Below are positions 10,801 through 19,876 of a stretch of 57,614 nt of DNA, one piece after another (positions within the stretch are counted from its first letter, which is position 1; each line of letters opens with the position of its first letter). The position numbers and the translations under genes were made by a program. The stretch is from Tulasnella sp. 424 (lineage: Eukaryota; Basidiomycota; Agaricomycetes; Cantharellales; Tulasnellaceae), in contig WSUB01000211.1 of NCBI GenBank assembly GCA_019633425.1, forward strand, positions 5,153 through 62,766, in the 5' to 3' direction. Under the pieces are notes generated by a model. It worked only from the letters and a program-made list of their open reading frames with translations, did no database searches and was not told the DNA's origin.

Positions 10801-10980
10801 TGCCCACTACTTCTGATGAGGGGTGAGCAGTCAAACTCGAAATGATTGCTGGGCCCTAAAGGCGGCGACGAGGTATGAGATGTAGGCTCGGTAGAACATC
10901 GGCGCAGAACTCGGTAGAATAAGCTGGCCACATTGCTTACTGTCCTCCTGATCCAACGATCTTGCGAAGCTTATGTATCT

Positions 10981-11268
10981 ATTGGAGGGCATTGGACGCA
11001 TGGAGCATCAATTACATCGAACATGTATTATAAACGAACGCAGAAAAATACACAGGATGCCAGCGCAGCTGGTTTTAGTGCAAAGGTGTCAAGTTGATCA
11101 AGTCGAAGACCGGGTAAGGGGATAGCAGACTGAGCGATGCTGGAGGAGTCGTTACACTGATAATGCTGTACGTATTGCATTGGCTGTCCTGGAAAGGTCG
11201 GGGTGGGCATTGCCATTTGGGTCCCTCACGTTAGCACAACAGTTTGGGCGCTGAGTTCGCCCTAACCT
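10981..11268 (-). pseudogene. Relic: 3' end of the Y/G/Q-rich protein gene
   Basis: The sequence matches the last exon and 3' region of the gene at 13442-14109. The reverse strand reads QMAMPTPTFPGQPMQYVQ, against QMGMPVQTIPGQPTQYVQ in the intact gene. The normal stop codon is lost, and the rest of the gene (SAYGQ repeats, start) is absent. It ends where the NUP84 relic begins, marking the duplication junction near 11268. Confidence 0.8.
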
Positions 11269-11271
11269 TGA

Positions 11272-11420
11272 CGTACATGTCGGCGCCTTGCTAACCGCTG
11301 GCTTCTTTGCCATTTGCATTGCCGTAAATGTATCCAGGGTTCCCTCATACCTGTTGAATGCTTCCTCCGTCGCAAATGGTATTCCATGCGGAGGTTGCAG
11401 CTTGAAGTGAATGTTGAGGA
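11272..11420 (-). pseudogene. Relic: NUP84 exon 1
   Basis: Positions 11272-11420 match NUP84 5' sequence around 8995-9140, with shared blocks such as TACATGTCGGCGCCTT and GCTGGCTTCTT. The start codon corresponding to NUP84 ATG 9100-9098 is ACG here (11370-11368), and there are internal deletions. No downstream NUP84 exons follow, so it cannot encode a nucleoporin. Confidence 0.8.
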
Positions 11421-11539
11421 CAAAACATCAGGCACCCGAATAGCGACGTTGACGACAAAGAGCTAAGCTCTACGCATTGACTGCCATCGTTACACGGAGT
11501 CTATTGAGTTATATACAGGTTCGAAGTTAGGAGAATCCT

Positions 11540-13069
11540 TCAACCACTCTTTGCGGGTGGAATGGGGAGAACCCCCCCGCCTTTCACCCGACGGGTGACT
11601 TTCACTGGATCCCCTACTCGCAGGGTTCCAGAGCCAAGTGGACAGGTATTGATACCAAAGCAAGATGAGTTTGGGGTTTGAAGTTGTGGTCGACTGTACT
11701 TATTCAGAATCTTGAGGGAGAATAATAGTTGTGAGGCAGAAGACACCAGAAAGCCAATAAAAGGACCGACCTGGGACGGGACGCTCGTATCTGGCACTGC
11801 CGTCTCGACATCGATGTTCGGCACCTGAGAATGGTTATAGATTCGTTGGGCTTGTGGCTTATGTCAAAACACGTGCATCATACCTGGCACCGGTGGCATA
11901 ATGACACGAGGAGCATTTTCCCATGATGCTGACCAACTTCAATCTCTTCCCATCGCTCTTCATCGTATGCAACCAACCCTTCTCCACTAATCACGATATT
12001 GGGTCGAAACCTTTCCATAGCGAACTCTTTTTCCTTCCAGATATCCTTGTCCAGACCATGGATCTTGAAGGTGTCCTCGCCATCTTCTTCAGTGTTGGCA
12101 GCCAACTTGACTCTTTTAGCAATGTCCTCAAGTGATGAGTCGGTAGCAACCAAGATCGGGTAACCATCTTGGAAGGCTGTCATCGTCTTAAGCTCAGGGA
12201 AGCTCGTCGTTGGTTGTACCCAACGGATCCTGGGGCCTTTCACGACCAAGAGAACACTCCGACCCAAGAAGATTGAAAGGGTCTCAGATGGAGTGCCAGG
12301 TCCATACGCCGCGTCCGGGTTTAGCGACTGAACGACATAGCCGTCATTGTTGCTTTTCCACACCTTGGCGTTATCCACCCTACGAGCCTGGATGTCAATG
12401 GGGGCAAAAGGGAGGAGAAGAGGAATCACTCACATTGGCCAGGTTTCTAAAAGGTCTTGAGTCGGTCGCAAAGGAATATAGAAAGCTTCGCAGTCAGAAT
12501 CTGCAGGGAATGAAACCTCGATTACTCCTCCGTAAGGTTCAGACTCGTCGGTGTGAATATTTGGGTGGATCAGGAGCATCTACGCGGGCGTTTCTATCAG
12601 TTAAGAGACGGACACGTCTCCCCGAAATGTCTTGGTCAGATTACCTTGCTGATGTCCCGAGCGGTGATCGCGACATGGGTCTTCGCATCAACGATAACCA
12701 GCCTACGATCGTACTACATGTTAGGCGTTAGGTGTTCATTCCTTCCTTTAGAGACGGAGGCCAACTCTACCTCCACGCCTTCGGGGCTGTAACGAGCCTC
12801 CTGGACAGACGTTCCTTTGCAGCTCTTCGACAGTGTTGCAGTCAGGGCACATGCATCACCTATCTATGCTAGAATTGATCAAGTACCTTGATTGGGTGCA
12901 CTAGAAGAGGATCAAGTAAGCAGCCGAGACTTCTACTTCATGTATCGTCAGACATACCGAGGATCTTTGTAATCTCGAGTGCGACCACAGGCTCCCAGCC
13001 TATAAAAAGCCGGCCGAATAATGCTCTGAATATTTTCAACAGAAGCCAGATGAATAATGCTATGAACAT
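11540..13069 (-). CDS. MOSC-domain protein, mARC-like, copy 2 (membrane-anchored)
   Basis: Exons 13069-12958, 12900-12887, 12824-12771, 12713-12645, 12579-12434, 12379-11884, 11824-11771 and 11710-11540 encode 371 residues. Seven of the eight exons have the same length as in copy 1. Residues about 1-22 are hydrophobic with interspersed Lys/Arg (MFIALFIWLLLKIF at the start), resembling the signal-anchor of outer-mitochondrial-membrane mARC. The N-terminal domain (VHPIKSCKGTSVQEAR) and MOSC domain (FRPNIVISGEGLVAYDEERW, CHRCQ-VPNIDVETA, CFGINTCPLGSGTLRVGDPV) follow. Cys296 is the candidate molybdenum ligand. It is expected to be a molybdenum-cofactor reductase or cofactor-binding protein. The retained anchor suggests this is the ancestral form. 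Confidence 0.92.
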
Positions 13070-13441
13070 TTTGAACTGCTTCTGACGTCAACGATGGTTT
13101 AATCAGCCTTGAAATGATTGGTGGACTTTCCACGTTTGTGGCGAAATTTGAGACGGATGGTCGGTTAAATCTTCGGAGCGGACCTCGATAAAATAAGACC
13201 GCATTGCTTACTTAAGTTGTCCTTTCGGGTGGATGACTTCGCCGAGCAGGCCTGTCGGATTGGAGGGCATTGGACGTATTGAACATCATTTACATTGAGT
13301 GTGGGTAATAAACGAATACAGAAAGATACACAGGCCATTGGCGCAATTGATTTTAGTACAAGGTGCCAAAGTGATCAGGTTGGAGACGATGGAACAGAGG
13401 AAGGGTAGAACAGACTGAGCGATGCTGGAGGAGTCATTACG

Positions 13442-14109
13442 TTAGTAATATTGTACATATTGCGTTGGTTGTCCAGGAATGGTCTGGACGGGCATTCCCA
13501 TCTGGGTCCCTCCTGTTAGCACAACAGTTTGGGGCTGAACCTGCCCGTACCCGGTCGGAGTTGGTTGTATATACTGGACTCCCCCGGCAAATCCGGCAGG
13601 GTACTGAGACATGTGCATGGGTGGCGGGTTCGCATAAGCATAAGTCGCGGCACCGTTTTGACTGTAGGCGAATTGGCCACCGGGATAGTAGGTTGGTTGT
13701 GCTTGAACGTACTGAACGGGCTGGCCATAGGCACTCATGGGCTGCTGACCGTAGGCACTCATGGGCTGCTGACCGTAGGCACTCAGAGGCTGCTGTCCGT
13801 ATGCACTCAAGGGCTGCCCGTAGGCACTTACAGGCTGTTGCATCTGCGCGGAAACCAAGGAGATAAGCACAAGTGTGTCAGCAACAGAGCCCGCAACGCA
13901 CCATTGCGCCACCTGCGATTGTGTAGCCACCGGTGCCAGTCGTCGCATATCCGAGTGGCTGGCCTTGCGGGTAGTATCCCCCTGCAGTAGGTATAACAGT
14001 GGGCTAGTATTCCCGCGTAAATGGAGACAAGGTTAGGAGAAGGTTCGATGAAAGGCCTCCGCGGCTAAGCGCTCACCTGTGGAGCTTGGTAGTATTGGTA
14101 GTAAGACAT
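13442..14109 (-). CDS. Low-complexity Y/G/Q/P-rich protein with SAYGQ repeats, 178 residues
   Basis: Exons 14109-14077, 14003-13902 and 13843-13442. It starts MSYYQYYQAPQ and ends QPTQYVQYY. Five SAYGQ units (SAYGQP/SAYGQQPM) occupy residues about 50-85, followed by tracts rich in Tyr, Gln, Gly and Pro such as VQYVQAQPTYYPGG and TPTGYGQVQPQ. No folded domain is recognisable. Composition resembles prion-like or phase-separating low-complexity segments. The acceptor of intron 1 is ACTAG|CCC, because the nearer CTGCAG acceptor would break the frame. A truncated copy of its 3' end lies at 10981-11268. Function unknown. Confidence 0.75.
13719..13840 (-). repeat. Coding tandem repeat, 24-nt units (SAYGQ)
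   Basis: Roughly five 21-24-nt units, each reading CTCATGGGCTGCTGACCGTA or a variant on the plus strand, encode the SAYGQQPM/PL repeats. Differences between units are mostly third-position or Met/Leu changes. Such minisatellites often vary in copy number between strains. Confidence 0.8.
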
Positions 14110-14630
14110 TGAAATGCGCTGTTTCGATCAGAATGCGTGCGCGAGAGAGCTAGCGGCTTGGAAATGTTCTGAGGTGGTGGTTAAGATGTGAAGAACGAGT
14201 GGGAAGAGCGAGTGTGAAGAGTGGAAGCGGTACACTTGCACAGCGATACCCGGATTAAGACGTCATCTGATGGGAAGGGCACGTGCACCCGCGCTTCTCA
14301 GCGATTATTACTCAAGGTCTTCTCCGCAACGATGTTCCCGATCCGACAAATTCCGCGAGTCGTGGCCGGGAACGGCCGTCAGCAAAGCAGTCCAATCCTG
14401 AGAGGTGCAGTTGGCCATTATCAGACTAGAGTAATTCCGTAGCAGAACGAACGAATGGGATACAGTAGTTTGAATAAATACAATGATGAGAGAGAACCGA
14501 GAGAAATACATAAAACAACAAGCAGGGAAAAGGTCCGAGTTCAAGCAGAAACTGAAAAGTGCATGCCAGAACCCAAGATCAAGAACGAAAATAATAATTA
14601 ATACCCCACGCGATCTCGCATCATCACCCC
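14110..14630. other. Intergenic, no gene seen
   Basis: Upstream of the Y/G/Q-rich gene and downstream of the first acetyltransferase gene, both on the minus strand. It should hold the promoter of the former and the 3' end of the latter. An A-rich stretch lies at 14474-14605. No coding signal is visible. Confidence 0.5.
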
Positions 14631-15919
14631 CTACCAGTGGCCCATGTCAACATCTTCAAATCCCATCTCCAGCCACTCGCTATACCCAGGGGAGGTTTCC
14701 GCGAACCCTGTCTTCGCTACCAGTCGTTGATAGGCAACATTTCCAAACGGCACATATGAGACCACCGCAGATACCCCTTGGTTGAAGAGCCTAGGTGAAG
14801 AGGAGGCGTTAGGACGGAAAGCTCAGAAGGTCCAATTTTGCGCGGAGCTCTGAAACACGTACCGAGAACAGACGTGATGGAGGAGCCTGAAAGCGTAGCC
14901 GTTTTCTGTAAACTTTGGGAGGGTGTAGACCTTCGTGATACAGGCTACGTTTGCGCTCCTTCTCCCAACAGCAAGCATAGACGCAACGCAATAGCCCCCG
15001 GTTCCAGTGGGCACCTCGTAGAAGTAAAGAACCCTATCGGCAATCAGGGTGCGGGCCTCCTGGCGGGCGTCCTCTAGACTTAATGTGTACGGGTGCTAAG
15101 AAGAAGGAATTGAGGATGTGCCCAACAACGCGAGTGGGATGAAGAGACGTACATGGGAATAACTCTTACAGAGTTCAGCAGCAAGGTCCGCGTCATCGGA
15201 TCCGGCCCTTCGAATACGATGACCGGGAATGGATGTCTGGGCTTGATGGGGGTTCAAACTGGTGCACTCCATATAGCAAGCCGATAGGTTAGGCTCGGAT
15301 GTGAACATCGCATTGGTCTGTATGCACCAAGCTCGCGATAACGCTTGAGCGAAGGGACGAGGACCTGACAACACAAAAGCTTGTTAGGTGCGGCTTCGAG
15401 GTGTGCGATGAAGAACGACAAACCGAAAACGGCGTATACCCGGCCAACTACAGTAGGATCGAGGTCTACTAGCCGATTGACAACGGTATTCATGGCTGAG
15501 CCAATAGACGGCTCATCCATTGTACCCGGTGCCAAGTCCACCACAAAGAGAGGATGTTGACCGGTCTGGCCTTGAGTTAAGGAGACGATAAATCGAAGAG
15601 AACGATTGTGAGGCGGGCCGCTCCAGCCGGCGATCCAAAGGCTCCCCGGAACGAGGGGCGGAGGCGAGGGAGACAACTCTGATCCGGATGTGACTGAAAT
15701 GGGACTTGACAGCAGGAGACTTGGAGGTATTGGGGAAGAGCCTTCAAATATGCAGAGCTTGAGGATGTACGAGAGAATGACATGGGTGTTAATTTCTTGA
15801 GCTTGAGTTCGAATTAGATGCTGGTATGTTGCGTTGCAGATGCTGGATGCTGTTGTATGTGTTGTGAATGAGAGTGGGAATGGTGCCGCGGCAACCGGGT
15901 CCGCAAGGACGTGAAACAT
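14631..15919 (-). CDS. GNAT-family N-acetyltransferase-like protein, copy 1
   Basis: Exons 15919-15424, 15364-15153, 15095-14863 and 14790-14631 encode 366 residues. The N-terminal half (starts MFHVLADPVAAAPF) resembles the lid or domain found before GNAT domains in fungal proteins of this type. The C-terminal half has a GNAT-like course: GYCVASMLAVGRRSANVACI and TKVYTLPKFTENGYAFRLL (cofactor-binding strand and helix), VSYVPFGNVAYQRLVAKTGF, and a final EWLEMGFEDVDMGHW. It probably transfers an acyl group to an amine; the substrate is unknown. The paralogue at 17143-18418 shares intron positions, an identical 233-nt third exon length and the GHW C-terminus. The start was chosen as the first ATG of the open frame after a pyrimidine-rich leader. 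Confidence 0.82.
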
Positions 15920-17142
15920 AAAAAAATTGAGGGTCGACCGCAGTCGAAGGCGAAACCGAATTAAAAGTGAAGAGGGCGAAAGGTTGAAGAGTAAAAAAGG
16001 AAAGAAAAAGAAAAAAGAAAAGGGCGAAGAAAGTAAAGTAGTGAAGAAAATAGAAAGAAGAGAAAAGAAATCAAACGCGGCCGAGTAAGGGAAGAGGCCG
16101 CTGCTTGGAAGGCGGAAGGAAAGAATGCTGGTGAGAAACGGAAATCCCATCTTCGCTTGACTATGGCGGGCTTATATGTCTATGCGAGTGATCGTCATCG
16201 TCTTCCCTTCTTCCCCGTATCGGGCGGTGTTGACCAATAGGATCAGGTGCATCCTCATTCAAAGTAGGATAATGACGCTTCTTTGCAGCATGCATCATCC
16301 CGCTGCGCTCAAAGGGGGAGTAGCGCGCAGCGTAAATTGAGCAAAGGGTGTTCTGCAGCGGGGAACAGAGATCAGACCACACTGAGAAAAAACACCACCA
16401 GATAAGGAAGCGCTGTCGGGATTCGCTAAAGGCGGTGCGTAGCACCTGACTGAGCTGCGATAGACGCGCACGACACGTGTCCACGTGTCAGTCAAACTAC
16501 CACCCGCAACTCTCCCATGGCTTTGCTCGCGTCAGCAAAACCGACTCACTCTTGGCAACTCAGCGCTAGACGATGGCGGCTTACAGAGTGTTGTAGGCGA
16601 GGCGAATATCATGGCCGGCCGCCACAAAGTGGGGGATCTAGTCGATTTGCAGCGTTGAAAGGAGCCTGGGAAGTTGGGTTTGCATTCTACGGTGTTTCTC
16701 AGGGATTTTCGGAGGTGATTTTCGGAGGTGAATACTCCCGGGCGCCTAGGAAGCAGCTGAGGTTATTCAGAAGCAGATAAACACAACATCTAATCGGAAC
16801 TCTACGTTAATTGCCGCCGAGTTAACTAGTACATAATGAAGAAGAACACTAAGGCGAAAAGACACTACAAATATGAGGGGGGAAATAATACGATGGTAGA
16901 GTTGTTGGGATTTTGATAGCCATGGAATGCAGGTCGCAGAACATGTGTGTCTTGCTGAAAGATAAATATCCGAATGAGGGGCATAATGAGTAGAATTTGG
17001 AAACTTCGTTTCAGAAGCTGTTTTTGTCCGGCCTGAAGTCAGACCGCCTCCGGAAAGGATCCTGGATTGGATTGTCCCTGGAAGGCGAAAGACCAGGCGC
17101 TTACGGAACCCGGTTGGATTGAGTCCCGTCGGAGACGATTAG
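15920..17142. other. Intergenic between the GNAT paralogues
   Basis: Bases 15950-16120 are strongly purine-rich on the plus strand, hence CT-rich on the strand of the downstream gene, which is typical of fungal promoters and leaders. The rest (16150-17142) has only short unsupported open frames. I see no gene. Confidence 0.5.
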
Positions 17143-18418
17143 CTACCAGTGACCGCGCTCGGTACCACTGAAACCAATCTCGAGCCAATCTTCAACGCCT
17201 TCGGCTGTTCTCCCTCGGAGACCTTCGAATCCGACATGATTGTAGACCTTCTCCGCAGGCTCGTTGTCGTGTGCCACGAACAGCACCACGTACTGCCTTC
17301 CAGCTTCCTTGAGCCAGCTAGAGAGAAATACAGCGCAGGCTAATTAGGATCGCCGGCCGATCATGGTCTCGAAGCCGAGGGGGAGGGGGGGCGAGACTCA
17401 CAATTCGCACACTCGCCGCACGAGCCTCTCCGCGCAACCGTTCGACCTACACCGTAGGTTTGTGTATACTTTGGTGATAGCAGCGACGTTCTCACTAGTG
17501 CGGGTGCACGCGACGATCGATGCCAACTCTTGGGTACCGTCAGACATGGTCATGTAATAGACCCAAAGTTGCCGGTTTCGAACAAGCTCCTCGGCTTCTT
17601 TAAGCGCGTCAGGGAGCTCAAGTGGGAAGTATTCCTAAGAGTCAAACCGCTAAATAAGTCCCCATTCGTTCGCGTGAGACAGCCACGTTAGAAAGGGGCT
17701 TACTGAATCATCGGCGAACTCCTTGCAGAGTACTGCAGCGGCCTCCACGTCGGCCACTTCTGCCAGCCTCATCACATCTCCTTCGGGCATCGCTGTCCTC
17801 GGCGGTGTGAGCGTCTTTAACGTGCACGTCGTAAATTTGGCGGCGTAGAATGGGTCACGCTCGGGCATTACGCCAGTTCGTTCAGTCCATTCGCAAACGA
17901 AGGCTGACGTCAGAGAAGTCGGACCTAAACGGCAGGGCCAAGGTTTATTAAGTGGGCGTTGCGATCGCGATAAATGCGGCGCTCTTACCGAAAACGGAAA
18001 AGACTCTAGAACATGAAACCAGTTCCTTGAGGCGGTTGACCAGGATTGGAATACGTTGATTGAGAAACGTGGGCGTGAGGCGAGATGCAGGATGATGGGA
18101 GTAAAGGAAGATGGGATAGTTTCCAAGGTGGTGTGAGGTGCAGGCTACAACCATGTCGAGGGTGCGTCGCTCTTTCGCGGCGGACGTCGACCAGACCGAG
18201 AGCCAAAACGTCCCCGTAAGGCATGGCTCTGGGTTTATCGACTCCGTGGACGACACGGACATCTCTCGCTTTCTGAGTTTTCGTGCAAAGGGGAGCCATA
18301 TATTGGCCTCCCTTTCGCGTTTTGGTAGCACGTACGGCTCTAGGGTTGCGAGTGCCTCGCTGGCAGTGGAGTGCACCAAAACGTCGATGTTAGAGTTGCT
18401 GTAGCTTCGAACAGGCAT
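17143..18418 (-). CDS. GNAT-family N-acetyltransferase-like protein, copy 2
   Basis: Exons 18418-17989, 17924-17704, 17634-17402 and 17317-17143 encode 352 residues. It begins MPVRSYSNSNIDVLVHSTAS. The second half contains RLAEVADVEAAAVLCKEFAD, QELASIVACTRTSENVAAIT, KVYTNLRCRSNGCAERLVRR and VVLFVAHDNEPAEKVYNHVG, ending EIGFSGTERGHW. These follow the strand-helix order of GNAT acetyltransferases, including the Y-x(3)-GF element of the last motif. It is a diverged tandem paralogue of 14631-15919, with the same four-exon structure. The substrate cannot be told. Both genes run in the same direction and could be regulated separately from their own upstream regions. Confidence 0.82.
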
Positions 18419-19876
18419 TAAGAGGGCTAGTAGCTTGCGGGCAAAGAGTCGGAGAGAGTTGAGGGGGGAGAAACCACAGAGGAAGATGGGAGGTCGGGAA
18501 GGGGGGAGAAAAAGAGGTGTTGAGGGGGAAGAAGCCAGGTTGTTTGACCGCGTTCAGTAGGTCGGGTGTTGGAGTGTCGCAGGTACGAGTCGACAGATGC
18601 CACCAACTCTCCAACTCGCTTAAGTAGAACCATCCATTCGTCTATCCACCGCCGCGGCAGCGAGCTGGCCAAAGCCCAAGCCGAACCGTGACTCCGAAAT
18701 CAGCTTGAAGGCACCGCCTGTGACGGGAAAGTTCCCCGAATGGGCTAGTGCTGTCGGAGGTACGACGCTCGCGGCCCTCTCTAGGATCAAAGGAATGCCA
18801 ATTCCGGGGTGGGAAACGTAGAAACATTCCGATCGAAACAAGATCGTCATCGCATCTTTGGGGTCCATATGGGTGCTTAACCACATTTAGAAATAGTGCA
18901 GATCGTTCGACAGGCGGGAATCACCGCTTTTGGACGGCGTCGGGGGTACTATAGCGCAAGCGAACGTGCAACGTGCCGGTCGTGGCATAGTTCCGCTTCT
19001 CCGATAGTGCATGGGCACGATTGGTAAGGGAAGCAGGGAAAGATGCGACCAGCTACTGGCTCATGAAGGGGCGCGCGCTTGTTTCCACCCAGGACCGACG
19101 TTGTGGTGAAAACCTTTATGATGAACAACGCCTCGCCAATGCCTTTTACGGCTGTGGGAATGTTCGATTCCCCAAACAACAAGCACTGCCCTGTCGTCCC
19201 ATCGCCACCCCCCTGGCCCTCCTAAGCCTTCTCTGCGTCATTTTGCTGACGTAGACTCGTGTGTAGATACTCGTCAAGCGATGGCGCTGGGATAAGCTCG
19301 GCTCCATCTCGTTTATTCGGACTGGTTATGCATTAGCCGAAGCGGCCAACACTACAGTCATGGTGACGCGGGCACTTGTTCGCATATTTGAAACGGGGAT
19401 ATAAGCAGTTACTGTAAAGAGTCATATTGCATCTAATTATCGGAGACGTATTGATCGGCTTGCATCATCGCCGGGTCTTCGAAGGACCGGAATTCGCGGA
19501 GGGTCGTGGTGCCATATGGACGTCTTGTTTAATCGGACTTTGGACTACCCCATCACACAGCGCTGCGTTTCATCGAATTCTTTTACATTGCAGCAAGGAG
19601 AAGTACAGAATATAACAATCTGGTATACTGCGCAATTCCAGTTGCACTAGACGGTGACAGCAGCACCAATGCCAACGAAGCCATCGGACAGTGGAGAGAC
19701 GACACGAAAAAGGAAAGAACTAAGACAATCGAAGTATCTACAGGGGCGGTGAATAGAATGCGGGCTCGGAAGCGGACGCCATAGAAACGATGGAAATAAG
19801 GGTAAAGTCTGACAGAAAGATCGAAGAACGGAGTGGGAGAGGATGGGGCAAGTGGGCACACAGCACGTCATCCCCT
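18419..19876. other. Intergenic region with unsupported short ORFs
   Basis: It contains two minus-strand open stretches (18886-18620 and 19182-18949) that I could not link to any family or join into a gene. They may be decayed gene fragments. A CT-rich tract (minus strand) at 18460-18540 lies upstream of the second acetyltransferase gene and fits its promoter. Confidence 0.4.

Larger units (their letters stand above)
8990..11268. repeat. Tandem segmental duplication B, left unit
   Basis: Direct repeat of about 2.27 kb matching 11270-13545. The left unit carries the intact NUP84 first exon, MOSC gene copy 1 and a truncated 3' end of the Y/G/Q-rich gene. The matching NUP84 start-codon positions are 9098 and 11368 (offset 2270); the matching MOSC stop codons are 9313 and 11540 (offset 2227). 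Coding parts are far better conserved than the spacers, so the event is older than duplication A. Confidence 0.85.
11269..13545. repeat. Tandem segmental duplication B, right unit
   Basis: This is the partner of 8990-11268. It holds the decayed NUP84 exon-1 relic on its left, MOSC copy 2 in the middle and the intact 3' end of the Y/G/Q-rich gene on its right. The arrangement (each edge gene intact on the outer side, broken on the inner side) is what a single tandem duplication produces. Confidence 0.85.

Noticed and set aside
15950..16120. Purine-rich tract read as a Lys/Arg-rich or Phe-rich coding extension of GNAT copy 1
   Set aside because: The open frame there gives poly-Phe/Ser typical of a CT-rich fungal promoter rather than protein; the ATG at 15919 was chosen instead.
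18620..19182. Two minus-strand open stretches that look partly protein-like
   Set aside because: I could not assign a family or join them by plausible splice sites; noted only within the intergenic entry.
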